Shown here piece after piece: positions 20,324-30,300 of a DNA stretch of 64,000 nucleotides (within the stretch, counting starts at the first letter, position 1; every line of letters starts with the position of its first letter). The stretch is from Alkalinema sp. CACIAM 70d (GTDB lineage: Bacteria > Cyanobacteriota > Cyanobacteriia > Leptolyngbyales > Leptolyngbyaceae). The notes below the pieces were generated by a model. That model was not told the origin of the DNA, did not search any database, and worked only from the letters and a program-made list of their open reading frames with translations. Both the position numbers and the translations under genes were made by a program. The stretch is taken from NCBI GenBank assembly GCA_002148405.1, contig MUGG01000003.1:19853-83852 (forward strand), read 5' to 3'.

Positions 20324-21940
20324 ATGGCTGACTTAATTCCCATTGGTACGCTCATTAGGCAACGTTATCTGATCCAACAAGTTTTAGGTCAGGGCGGGTT
20401 TGGTAGAACTTATCTTGCCCTAGATCAAGAACGATTTGGAGAAGGGTGCGTCCTCAAAGAGTTTACTGTGCCCTATGCAGATGAAGCCTTGCTAAAAAAA
20501 GCGAGAACGATGTTTCAGCGGGAAGCCAGTACGCTGCATCAAATCCAACACCCCCAAATTCCGCAATTTCAGGCAGCATTTGAGAGTGACGATCGCCTAT
20601 GGCTTGTCCAAAGTTTGATCCAGGGCAGCACCTACCGTACCTGGTTAAATCAACGGAAGGCAGAAGGCCGTACCTTATCCGAGTCAGAAGTGTTGCTACT
20701 GCTGGGGCAACTGTTACCCGTTTTAAGCTATCTCCACGATCGTCGCATTATTCACCGCGATATTTCTCCGGACAATATTATCCTCCAACCCCAGTCATCC
20801 TCCCCTGATCCCACGTCTTTGCAGGGCACTCCTGTACTGATTGATTTTGGTGCAGTCAAGGAGGCCACAAGTGGTTTAGCCCTTGTTTCTTCCATGACTC
20901 GCGTTGGTAAAATTGGCTACGCGCCCCCCGAACAACTCCAAACAGGGAGTGTCCATCCCCACAGCGATCTATATGCCCTGGCGGCAACTTGTTTAGTTTT
21001 ACTGACTGGTCGAGAACCCCAGGATCTGCTCGATAGCCATAGCTTGACTTGGCGTTGGCAGCCTTACACCCAAATCAACGATCGCTTAGCTCAGGTGTTA
21101 CTCAAGATGTTGTCCTTGCATCCGGGCGATCGCTACCAATCCGCCCAGGACGTTTGGGTTGCACTTCAGCCCATCTTAACGGGCTTGCCCATTACTCAAA
21201 TGGTGGTTCCCCCCGGCACCTCTTCCAATTCCACCAACCATCCCCCAATGGGTTCTGCGAGCCATGCCACTGCTCCCGTCGCGCGGCCCAAGACGCAATC
21301 CCGCCGTCCACCACTCCAAATGCCCCGAGTGTCGTCAATGTCCGCCATTCTGGCCAGTCTGGTAGTAGTGCTGGGCATGGGAACTTGGATTTTCCGGTTG
21401 CCGATCCCCAGTGGCACAACCCATACCCTTCAATCTGATGCGGTGGCTTCCACGGTTTCCGCCGATCTGGCTCTAAATGCCAATGGCACCCAAACAATTT
21501 TGTTTAAACCGGGTGAAATTTCTGCCCTGGTGCAAGGAAACCTCCAAGATAAACCCACCCAAACCTATCGCCTCAGAGCAGCTAGGGGGCAGATCATGAG
21601 CGTGATCTTGGATGGTTCGGGAGTCGTCATGAACTTACTCAAATCCAATCAAGAGCCGATCGACAGTGCGTCTCAACAAACGCGGAGTTGGACAGGACAA
21701 CTCCCGTTGGATGATGAATATGAGCTGCAGATCACAGGATCGGGATCCTATGCCATCGATGTCTCAATCACGCCCTTAAGTCGATCGGAGGCAACGGAGG
21801 CCCCACAGACAGACCTGGAAAAACAGCAGCCTAATACTTCTAACAAATCCCAAAAAGGTAGACGCAAGGTTGCCAACCAACTGGTTGTAAAACAAATTGC
21901 GGCCAAGCAGAGCGACTTCGATCGAGATCGCACTCAATAG
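20324..21940 (+). CDS. Membrane-anchored Ser/Thr protein kinase with PPC-like extracytoplasmic domain
   Basis: A 538-residue protein. The Hanks-type kinase domain (about 15-285) has the glycine loop GQGGFGRTY, Lys45, the catalytic loop HRDISPDN with Asp146, and DFGAVKEA. A Pro/Ser-rich linker leads to one membrane helix (SAILASLVVVLGMGTWIF), then an outer domain of about 110 residues like a pre-peptidase C-terminal (PPC) beta sandwich, and a basic tail. The usual HRDxKxxN lysine is Ser here, as in many cyanobacterial kinases of this class. I chose ATG 20324 over the TTG 6 bases upstream. The outer domain may sense a periplasmic ligand; that is inference. Confidence 0.9.
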   Translation: MADLIPIGTLIRQRYLIQQVLGQGGFGRTYLALDQERFGEGCVLKEFTVPYADEALLKKARTMFQREASTLHQIQHPQIPQFQAAFESDDRLWLVQSLIQGSTYRTWLNQRKAEGRTLSESEVLLLLGQLLPVLSYLHDRRIIHRDISPDNIILQPQSSSPDPTSLQGTPVLIDFGAVKEATSGLALVSSMTRVGKIGYAPPEQLQTGSVHPHSDLYALAATCLVLLTGREPQDLLDSHSLTWRWQPYTQINDRLAQVLLKMLSLHPGDRYQSAQDVWVALQPILTGLPITQMVVPPGTSSNSTNHPPMGSASHATAPVARPKTQSRRPPLQMPRVSSMSAILASLVVVLGMGTWIFRLPIPSGTTHTLQSDAVASTVSADLALNANGTQTILFKPGEISALVQGNLQDKPTQTYRLRAARGQIMSVILDGSGVVMNLLKSNQEPIDSASQQTRSWTGQLPLDDEYELQITGSGSYAIDVSITPLSRSEATEAPQTDLEKQQPNTSNKSQKGRRKVANQLVVKQIAAKQSDFDRDRTQ

Positions 21941-22047
21941 TAAATAGAGTTAGTCAGAAGTGAATTTAGTTAGAGGGACGCCCCTTAACCAGGAATTGAT
22001 GCTTTCGGATGCTTGTTCAGAGGCTGAGAGCTTGAAAGACCGTCCAA

Positions 22048-22539
22048 TTAATCCAATTCAGCAATCCCGGACAACCTCAACGCAATTTCTTGGGCATCAA
22101 GGACAAGTTGAACCCGATCGCCATAGCGCAGATCGGGAATGAGCGGAGCCACAATCTCTAAGATAGAAGGATCCTGAAAGTGGTCAAGCTTAGTTTCAGG
22201 ATGGGGATAGTAGACCCAGCCAGAATAGAGGCTTTCTCCAACCACAACCCAGCTATGACAGAAAGAAAAGGTTTCACTGGCAAAACCTTCTATCCACTGA
22301 ACCTCCGCAAAGGTATGGGCGGGCTGGCAAATTTCAAAAGTATGGGGCGCGATCGACACATTCAGTGTCCCCAAAAAGCAATCGGATAAATCCAATCCCC
22401 GTGCCTTAAAAAAGGGCAATTGCAACTCCAGAGTTCCAGCAGGATAGGGACTGGTCAGGGAGCGCCCAGAAGCCACTTGATATCCTGGCGTGACGATCCC
22501 TGCAACCGTGAAATGCCTACCTGTAATCAAGTTCACCAT
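22048..22539 (-). CDS. RibK/DUF120-like protein (possible CTP-dependent riboflavin kinase fold)
   Basis: A 163-residue soluble protein. It resembles archaeal CTP-dependent riboflavin kinase in layout: a G-rich first strand (VAGIVTPGYQVASGR), the central FLGTLNVSI followed by FEIC, the segment WIEGFASETFSFCHSWVVVG, and LEIVAPLIPDLRYGDRVQL near the end. GTLNV, the LEI-AP segment and the GD turn are hallmarks of that fold. Cyanobacteria normally make FMN with bifunctional RibF, so an alternative substrate is possible. I use ATG 22539; the frame also permits GTG at 22578. Neither has a clear ribosome binding site. The assignment is tentative. Confidence 0.65.
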   Translation of the reverse strand: MVNLITGRHFTVAGIVTPGYQVASGRSLTSPYPAGTLELQLPFFKARGLDLSDCFLGTLNVSIAPHTFEICQPAHTFAEVQWIEGFASETFSFCHSWVVVGESLYSGWVYYPHPETKLDHFQDPSILEIVAPLIPDLRYGDRVQLVLDAQEIALRLSGIAELD

Positions 22540-22604
22540 AGTTGATTGTTGCGCGAATCCTGACAGCAGAAGTGGCACAGGTAGAGCACGTGGGATAGGT
22601 GAGA

Positions 22605-24008
22605 TTAGAGTTGTTGTTTAATAGCACTCACTTTGCCATTGGGATCTAACCGTAGAAAAATAGTACTTTTCTTCCCATCGGCAGCGGCAGGCGCGATCGG
22701 TTCTCCTTCAACCAGTCCTGTGCGATCGCGATATTGAGTCGCGGCCTCATTGCGGGGAGTTACCGATTTCAACTCTCCAGCCGGATCAACCTCCAGCACA
22801 TATTCCAAGCCCTCGGATAAACCCTCTGGTGGCTTCCATCGACTTTGAAAATATTTTTCGACCGCTTCTGCTTGAGAGGTATCTAGTACCGGAGCAGTTG
22901 GAGCCGACTTGCGAGCCGCAGCAGCAGAGGGTTGACTCACTGCACCTGCCTCATCACTGGATATGTTACTAGAACCAATTTGATCGACGATCGACGGGAC
23001 AGGAACTTCCTTAACAGGCGGTGGCTGTTTGCCGACTTGGGCTGCATTCGGCACATTCTCCACCCGAGCACTTCCCGAACTGGCAGTTCCGGGAGGATTT
23101 TGGCTCACAATGACTTGGCCTGTCGCGGCAGGATTATTACCGCTTGTGCCTACAGGGTTACTAGGAGAACTACCGGAAAGTGTGCCCGTTGTCCCTGTTG
23201 GTGGGGTAGTGGTGATAATAGGGGGAGGCGGGGAACCGGGATTAATGGTGGCACTCGGGGGTAACGTTCCCGGCGGTGAGAGTAGCGGGGAGGGTGAAGG
23301 CGAAGACTGCGGTGGTTGTAGGGCAAGGCGTTGATCGCTGCTGCTGGCGGGTTGACTTGCCGTTTGAGGATTATTGTTCGATCGGCTCAGGCCATTGAGA
23401 ATAGAGGCAGACAACCCAACCGCAACTAAAGCACCCGCGACCACCCGCCCCCAAGCGGCTGGAGAGTTCATCCAGGCAGGTTGATTGAGCGTAGGGAGAG
23501 CTGTTACATCAGCCGCATATTCATCCAAAGCAGTTGCTAAATCAGCCAACTGAGTTGAAGTTAGATGAATTTCTGCACCGGATTGTTCAGTGGCTAAAGC
23601 CCCTAGGGTCAGGGTGTGGGATAGCAGTCCTTTCGGTTGCAAGGCAAGACCATAGGGATTGGTCGGCGCAGCAAGGGTTGTGGTCAAGGGTTCGATCGTT
23701 GCCACCAAGCCCGTACCTACACCTGCCACTTGGGGCAGCAAATCACTAGATTGGTTCAGAAAGCTCTGCACATAGGTGGCAACAACATCGGCCAACGCTT
23801 CCAACTGATTGCGATCGCCCCGTAACGTCACCCATTGGTCTTCACTGACACGGGGATCATCAAAGCTCAACTGAAACCGCACATTTTTTAACGCGGTATT
23901 CCCAATCCACTTCGCGAGTGGAGAAGGTTTCGCGGAAATTTCCAGCGTGCAAGTGGGAGGGGTGTACTTGCGCAAAATCGTGCTGTTAACGTTGGCTTGA
24001 GTCATCAT
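22605..24008 (-). CDS. DUF4335 family protein
   Basis: A 467-residue protein. The N-terminal 200 residues match the cyanobacterial DUF4335 family (STILRKYTPPTCTLEISAK, then VRFQLSFDDPRVSEDQWVTL). One membrane helix near residue 190 is followed by a Pro/Ser/Gly-rich region of about 150 residues and a C-terminal domain (LEYVLEVDPAGELKSVTPRN) ending IFLRLDPNGKVSAIKQQL. Function is unknown. The ATGATG start at 24008 is 2 bp after the stop of DUF3038, and the two genes are a recurrent pair, so they probably act together. Confidence 0.85.
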   Translation of the reverse strand: MMTQANVNSTILRKYTPPTCTLEISAKPSPLAKWIGNTALKNVRFQLSFDDPRVSEDQWVTLRGDRNQLEALADVVATYVQSFLNQSSDLLPQVAGVGTGLVATIEPLTTTLAAPTNPYGLALQPKGLLSHTLTLGALATEQSGAEIHLTSTQLADLATALDEYAADVTALPTLNQPAWMNSPAAWGRVVAGALVAVGLSASILNGLSRSNNNPQTASQPASSSDQRLALQPPQSSPSPSPLLSPPGTLPPSATINPGSPPPPIITTTPPTGTTGTLSGSSPSNPVGTSGNNPAATGQVIVSQNPPGTASSGSARVENVPNAAQVGKQPPPVKEVPVPSIVDQIGSSNISSDEAGAVSQPSAAAARKSAPTAPVLDTSQAEAVEKYFQSRWKPPEGLSEGLEYVLEVDPAGELKSVTPRNEAATQYRDRTGLVEGEPIAPAAADGKKSTIFLRLDPNGKVSAIKQQL

Positions 24009-24010
24009 GG

Positions 24011-24688
24011 TTAGGATGCAGAGGTCGGACGAGCAGTCGGGCGATGGGCTAAGGAGCGATCGAGCAAAGCAGACCACAGCCGCCGTGCCCCTTGATTCCC
24101 TCCGTAAAACATTAAATCAATCAGGAGTTTAAGGGCGAGGTGTGTCAAACCCTCTGGCGAGGCCTCATCCCCTTCATCCATCCGTTCTTGGTAGGTATTT
24201 TGGAACGTATCCAAGTAATCCCCTAACAAGGATGCCTGATGGGGCGGTTTATTTTGCTCCGTCAATTGTTCTAACAAAGACACCGCGCGACGGATCAGCT
24301 CTTGGTGTTGTTTTGCCAAGTGGCAACTGATTAGAACCAAGGCACGGGCTTCTTCAACATCCAGCTTCTTGCGTCCTCCTTGGCCTTTGCGCAGGGGGCT
24401 GGCCTGCCGCAGTCGCCAGAGGGCCACCCGATCGGCCACGACGGATTCCAGCCCCAGCTGAGTTGCCGCTTGTAGCATGGCTTCAGACCCAATGCCCGCG
24501 ATCGCCTCTAGCGCCAAGAGCACGAGATCAAGTTGCGCTTTGATATTGTCAAGCTGTTCTGGGTCAGGCGGCTGGGGCAGAGACAGTTCTGCAAAGGACG
24601 GCGCAGCGGTGATGGGAATGACGGTAGAGTTCATAGACGGCACAGGATGCAAATTCGAAGGCCCAGGGTCGATAGGTTGTGGACTCAT
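24011..24688 (-). CDS. DUF3038 family protein
   Basis: A 225-residue, mostly helical soluble protein of the cyanobacterial DUF3038 family, with the core DPEQLDNIKAQLDLVLLALE, RVALWRLRQASPLRKGQGGR and LDVEEARALVLISCHLAKQH. The N-terminal 35 residues are Pro-rich and variable. The start is ATG 24688; a longer frame begins with TTG at 24757 but has no support. It is directly upstream of, and nearly touching, DUF4335. No function is known. Confidence 0.85.
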   Translation of the reverse strand: MSPQPIDPGPSNLHPVPSMNSTVIPITAAPSFAELSLPQPPDPEQLDNIKAQLDLVLLALEAIAGIGSEAMLQAATQLGLESVVADRVALWRLRQASPLRKGQGGRKKLDVEEARALVLISCHLAKQHQELIRRAVSLLEQLTEQNKPPHQASLLGDYLDTFQNTYQERMDEGDEASPEGLTHLALKLLIDLMFYGGNQGARRLWSALLDRSLAHRPTARPTSAS

Positions 24689-24880
24689 GACGCAGTGGAA
24701 AAGTTTCTTGAAGAACCGTGCATTCTTGGACTGTCTCGCCAACCTGTCCCTCGCCAACCCATTTCTCAGGTTGCCGTTGGTACAAGGTGCTCTGTGAAAG
24801 TGCTCTGTGAGAATTCCGCCCGAATGCCTTCAGGGTATCATTTCCCAGGCTGAGCGTGGGCTAGGCGAAGGGAATCCAAA

Positions 24881-24921
24881 CAAATTAGCCCAAGCAATTT
24901 GGCCCAAGCAATTTAGCCCAG
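24881..24921. repeat. Three tandem 14-bp repeats
   Basis: CAAATTAGCCCAAG, CAATTTGGCCCAAG and CAATTTAGCCCAG follow each other without spacing. The last copy contains the stop codon of the polyprenol kinase gene. This is probably a slippage-generated microsatellite. Confidence 0.7.
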
Positions 24922-25605
24922 AATTACGCTCATGGCATAGGCCGTGGCAGCGCTACCTAGGGGAACCGTGACATTATCAATCCCTAGTTTAGAAAAGGCT
25001 TCCAATCCCGTAGCCACGATCGCCACTAAGAGAGCAGAAATGACCAATGGGCTGAGGGAAGTTCCCATGGAGGCCAGCACAAGTATCGTCATCACTGCAC
25101 TAATCAGGGCCATGGTGAGCGATCCTTCCCAACTTTTTTTCATTCCCCCAAGGTAGTAGGTGTGGCTGCCAAATTGACGACCAATCAATCCCGCCAACCC
25201 ATCGCCCCAGGTCATGATCAGAATCCCCAAGACCGCAAATTCCGGTAGATTCTGGGGCCAGAACCAGACTGCCAGTAGGCCAATACTGAGGGCATAGAAG
25301 AACGTCCCTAGACTTTTTCGTCCCACGCTATCAATGCTGGGCAACAACGGATAGAAAAAAGAGGCCAGGGCGATCGCGCCAAACAGAATAGCTGCCACCA
25401 GGATCACCCAAGTGGGAATAGCCATCCACCAGGCCAAGAGGATGATATTGCCCGTGCCGATGTGCACCACCTTGCGCACCATCTCACTATCGGCGCGGGT
25501 GAATTGTTTGACACAGGTGGCTGCAATACCGACTAAACCGAGCCAGAGGGCCGCGATCGCCACTTTTTCTCCCAGGGTGTCAACTGATGCAAACCACTGA
25601 ATCAC
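24913..25605 (-). CDS. Diacylglycerol/polyprenol (phytol) kinase family membrane protein
   Basis: A 230-residue protein with about six membrane helices. The motif MVRKVVHIGTGNIILL near the N-terminus and TWGDGLAGLIGRQFG with KKSWEGSL later are hallmarks of the CTP-dependent dolichol/phytol kinase family. Cyanobacterial members phosphorylate phytol freed from chlorophyll for tocopherol or chlorophyll salvage; the exact substrate here is inferred. A GTG at 25653 gives a longer frame, but the GTG at 25605 is preceded by a strong AAGGAGGT box, so I prefer it. Confidence 0.82.
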   Translation of the reverse strand: MIQWFASVDTLGEKVAIAALWLGLVGIAATCVKQFTRADSEMVRKVVHIGTGNIILLAWWMAIPTWVILVAAILFGAIALASFFYPLLPSIDSVGRKSLGTFFYALSIGLLAVWFWPQNLPEFAVLGILIMTWGDGLAGLIGRQFGSHTYYLGGMKKSWEGSLTMALISAVMTILVLASMGTSLSPLVISALLVAIVATGLEAFSKLGIDNVTVPLGSAATAYAMSVILG

Positions 25606-25742
25606 AGCGTTTTTGACCTCCTTGCTCCTAGTTGGATCGATGATCTTTTCCACAATACTTTTTCACAATACTGGACAGACTGGATCGGTTCGCAGGAATT
25701 CATCTCGTAAGATTAACGGTGGAGATGAGTGAGAACAACACG

Positions 25743-26668
25743 ATGAAAGTAGCTGTAACGGGTGCCACGGGGTTTGTGGGCAGTCGATTAGTTGAACAAT
25801 TACACATCGAAGGCCATGATGTAGTTGTTTTGACGCGCAATGTCAACCAAGCCCAACAACGATTTCCCAGTCAAGTATTTACCAGGGTGACGGTGGTGGC
25901 CTATACCCCTATGGCAGCAGGGGAGTGGCAAGGAGCCATTTCTGGTTGTGACGGGGTGGTAAATTTAGCGGGGGAACCGATCGCCGAACACCGCTGGACA
26001 CCGGAACATAAGCAATTGCTATTAGACAGCCGCATTCTTACCACGCAGCATTTGGTAGAAGCCATTAACCAAGCGAATCCCAAACCATCCGTGTTGGTAA
26101 ATGCGTCGGCGATCGGGTTCTATGGCACCAGCGAAACCGCTAGTTTTGATGAAACCAGTCCAGCGGGGGGGATTTTTTAGCAGAGATTTGCCAGAAGTGG
26201 GAGGCGGCAGCGCAGGGGGTAACCGCGAGCGGAACTCGGCTGGTGATCTTGCGATTGGGCATTGTCTTGGGCATAGGTGGAGCGCTGGGCAAAATGTTGA
26301 CACCTTTTCGTATGTTTGCCGGAGGGCCGATCGGGTCGGGGCACCAATGGTTTTCCTGGATTCACCGGGATGATCTGGTGGCTCTAATCATGCAGGCACT
26401 CACCCAATCAGAAATGCAGGGAATTTACAATGCAACCGCCCCGAATCCGGTGCGGATGGAAGAACTCTGTCAAACTTTGGGACAGGTGCTCCAACGCCCA
26501 TCGTGGTTACCGGTACCGAGTTTTGCCCTAGAAGCGATGTTAGGGGAAGGGGCAAAGGTGGTGCTGGAAGGCCAGCAGGTATTACCCAAAAATACGTTAG
26601 CCAGTGGGTTTCAGTATAGTTACCCCACGGTGAAACCTGCATTAGAACAGGTATTGGCAGCGGGATAG
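25743..26668 (+). pseudogene. TIGR01777-type NAD-dependent epimerase, frameshifted
   Basis: Two adjacent frames together encode one protein of about 308 residues. The first part has the Rossmann motif GATGFVGSRL, GVVNLAGEPIAEHRW and NASAIGFYG, and stops at 26180. The second continues [20 protein letters not shown] and runs to 26668 with [20 protein letters not shown] and a C-terminal domain. The break falls at a G7 run (26165-26171) followed by ATTTTTT; one more G would restore the whole frame. It is either a sequencing or assembly error, a recent mutation, or a slippage switch. ATG 25743 matches the family start; an upstream GTG and ATG are possible. Substrate is unknown. Confidence 0.85.
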
Positions 26669-26696
26669 GCTGGTTGGAAGTGCTTCTCAAGCTCAG

Positions 26697-26748
26697 CTTG
26701 ACCGATCGCGCGTTCTACAAAACTACAGACAGCGATCGGTCAAGTTTT
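26697..26748 (+). terminator. Rho-independent-type terminator
   Basis: CTTGACCGATCGC and GCGATCGGTCAAG form a perfect 13-bp stem with a 22-base loop, followed by TTTT. It lies 29 bp after the epimerase stop. The stem includes HIP1-like bases. Because the downstream gene converges, it could serve both strands. Confidence 0.75.
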
Positions 26749-26776
26749 GATCAGCGAAGTTGTATCGGCCCAGTTG

Positions 26777-27022
26777 CTAAGCGTCTGGATTCAGCTTTTT
26801 TGTAATCCAATTCACAACTCCGATCAGAATGGCTCCGGCCATCAACAAGCCCAGTGCAGGTTGCATAACAGGTTCCCAAAGGGAATACCAGAGATCAAAG
26901 CCAAGATTGATCTGATTATTGCGACCCATTAAGGCAATGACAAACCAAAAGAAACAAAAAAGAACAAAAAATAAATCTAACATCAGAATAAAGTTGAGAC
27001 TTTTAATAATTTGGTCTTTCAT
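26777..27022 (-). CDS. Small two-helix membrane protein
   Basis: An 81-residue protein with two predicted membrane helices (FILMLDLFFVLFCFFWFVIA and MQPALGLLMAGAILIGVVNW), a short polar loop between them (GRNNQINLGFDLWY) and a basic C-terminus. I use ATG 27022 because it opens right before the hydrophobic part; the longer frame to 27085 adds a low-complexity stretch. Proteins of this shape occur widely in cyanobacteria without known function. It is not clearly in an operon. Confidence 0.65.
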   Translation of the reverse strand: MKDQIIKSLNFILMLDLFFVLFCFFWFVIALMGRNNQINLGFDLWYSLWEPVMQPALGLLMAGAILIGVVNWITKKLNPDA

Positions 27023-27313
27023 AGCGTAGGGTTGATCTGTTTGCGGTGAAGGGGAAGCTGACAGCCCGTTCCCCCTGGTGGTCAATCGTTATTCCTGGAG
27101 CCGTAGCGATCGCTCAAGCTGATCGCCTATTCAACTTAGATTCAGAACAGGAACATACAAGTGTGGAAAAATGGTGATTTCTGATCTAATTTTACTATGA
27201 GTATTCCTGGTTTTCATGGCAGGTTGGCAGGGAATTTTCAGTAAAAGCACTGCGGGAAAACCCTCTTGATTTCGCTCAGAGTAAGTTAGCCCTTTCTCCC
27301 CCTCAATTGAGAT

Positions 27314-30300
27314 ATGTTGACAGATAACGCAGGCAATACTTTAAGCACAGCGCGGGTGCTCTCGGTAAACACTGGCAGCTATCATCAAAGCTTAACCGAT
27401 CGTGTAGATATTAGTGATTCTTTAGATTACTATCAATTCCAACTTAGTGTTAGGGCTAGTATTAGTGCTTCTGTTAACAATATTACTGCAGATGTAAATC
27501 TTACTCTTATCCAAAGCAACGGCACTGTTCTACGATCGAGTCTTAATAGTCAAACTGCTTCAGAACTTTTAACCGTTACGTTAGAACCTGGTACATACTA
27601 CTTACAAATCACGCCCAATACCCCCGATAATGCAGCGAGTGACTATACGCTAAATTTTTGGAGTAATAGTAATCCTCAAACAGAAATTCTGTGGCGACAT
27701 CAAACCGCAGGATCGAATGTAGGCTGGCAGATGGCAGGTAATTCAGTTGTGGGTGGAACCGCCTTAATGACAGTCACCGATCAAACCTGGCAGTTGGCTG
27801 GATCAAGTGACTTCAATCGCGATGGTCTGTTGGATTATCTCTGGCGAAATCGGGTGTCTGGAATGACGCTGATTTGGCAGATGAACACTAACGGAAAAAC
27901 CGATGTGATGTTACCTACTGTTGATCCGGGCTGGCAAATTGCGACGCTTTGCGATCTAAACAATGATGGTGAAAGTGATATTGTTTGGCGACATAGTACC
28001 GGCTTCAATGTGGTTTGGTATATGAACGGCACGACTCCGATCGGGGGCGCAAATTTAATTACTGTTACCGATCGCTCTTGGCAAATTGTAGGTAGTGGAG
28101 ACTTTAACAACGATGGTCGAACAGATTTATTTTGGCGAAATTCTGTCAGCGGAACTAATGCCATTTGGTTGATGAATAATGCCCAGTGGATGAATAACGT
28201 GTATGTCGCCCCCGTCGTAGATAGCTCTTGGACGATTGCAGGAATTGGCGATTTTAATACGGATGGGAAGTCTGATATTCTCTGGCGACACAAGACTGTA
28301 GGCATCAATCAAATTTGGTTCATGAATGGAACCACAATTGTCGGTTCAACAATGCTGCCAACCGTGGATGGGGGATGGCAAATCGCCGCTGTGGCCCAAC
28401 GCAGACAAGAGCCCACCGTCATTGACCTACCCGGAAATAGCCCCAGTACGGCGTTTAATCTGGGCAGCTTACAAGGCTTTAATCTAAGCGCTGGAAAAGG
28501 GAGCTTGCAAGTGAGCGATCGGGTGGATGCCGTAGACAAACTGGATTACTATCGGTTCAGTCTCACCCAAGTTACCGATATTAATTTATCAATTAATCAA
28601 CAGGTTGGACTAGAAATTTTAGATCAAGCAGGCAATACAATTGGGCGATCGAGTTCTTCTAGCAATACTCTCAGCACTTGGATACAGACATTACAATCAG
28701 GGACTTACTATCTTAAGGTTAGTTATGCGAATACTCCAAGCAGTTATACCCTAATGCTATCGGGTCAGGAACGGCCCGCAACTAAGTACTCATTTATCTA
28801 TTATGCCAACGGATTGAACAACAATTCAGATAGCTATAGTGGGTATGTATATGGTTATTTAAATCAATACCAGGTCAACGACTATTATGATTTAACATCT
28901 CAGAACAATGAAATATTACTGAATGGACGCTATTACATTACTGGTGCCACTACAGAAGGAACGGTCGCCGATCTAGGTAAAGTTGTTGTAACCAGCTACT
29001 ACGATCGGGAAACGAATCAAACCCTATCGCCCTACAGTGGCAGTGGCAACAATTTCCTAGGCAGTGAGACTGGCTACCTCACCAGCACTACAAAACCAGA
29101 AGAAAAATTTGGTCAAGATTACTACGTTGCAGACTTTCCTTATTTACGTAATGCTCAGATTGGTGGACTGACCAATTTACTCTTGGGGAATGCCTATAGC
29201 GTGACCTGGCAGGATAACCTGAGTGACAATGTGAAAATTGAGCTGCTGTATCGAAATTCTCTGGGCCAAGATCAAGTCTATACAACAGTTAGTCCATCCA
29301 CCGAAAGCGATGGAAGTTACAGTTGGTTGCCCGCTCTTAATCTGCCCACCAGCAATATCTATCGCCTACGAATTACTAGTTTAAGTAATTCGAATGTATT
29401 CACAGAAACCAATCTCTTTACCATTTCAAGCAATATATACAAGTACAGCTTTACATATTTCTATAATGGAATTAATAACAACGCTGATTACTATACAGGA
29501 TGGGTTTACGGAGATGCTGGTAAATATAACACTGGCGACTTTGTCGATCCAAATTCTGGCTTTAATGAGACGGTAGCCAATGGCCGTTACCAAATTACCA
29601 ATGCCACTTTAGTGGGCAATAGTCTTGATCTGATCGCCCAGGAACGCGGTAAAGTCTACATCGATCGCTACTATGACGTAGACGCTAGTGGCCAATCTTT
29701 CTTGACCTATAACTTTGCTCGTAATTTGGCTTCAGGAACTAATTATCTAGGAACCGAGCAGGATTTCATCGATGGGTATCTCAATAATAGTGACTATGAC
29801 CTGAGCGGTGAAGCTAACGAATTTGATGCATTACCTGATTTACGGGGACAAACCTTTGACATTGTACCCACGAGTGGGATTGCCGGAAATAGCTTGCAGG
29901 TCAATTTCCAAATTGAAAATCTTCAACGCATGAGATCGGGGGCTTTCCGGGTTTCCTTCTATCTCTCCAGTGATACGACGATAACCACCAGTGATTATTG
30001 GCTGGGAGATCAGGAGATTTCCAGCCTCAACAGCGCTACCAGTACGGGACTCCTAAGCCAACTGTTAACCTTACCCAGTGCAAGCAATGCCGTATGGCTA
30101 GCCAGTGGGATTTACTACATTGGCATGGTGATCGATAGTACCAGTGGGATCTTAGAGGCCCGCGAGACCAACAATACCAACCAAGGCCAAGGCCGCGACT
30201 GGGACAGTGTCAATATCACGCTGCCATCAGTTTTTACAAACTTTGTAGTGACGGATGCATCGGGTGATGGTTCGGCTAATGTGGTTTTCCAGCAGGGCGC

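Noticed and set aside
20137..20355. 72-residue minus-strand ORF before the Ser/Thr kinase
   Set aside because: It overlaps the kinase start and shows no protein-like pattern or ribosome binding site.
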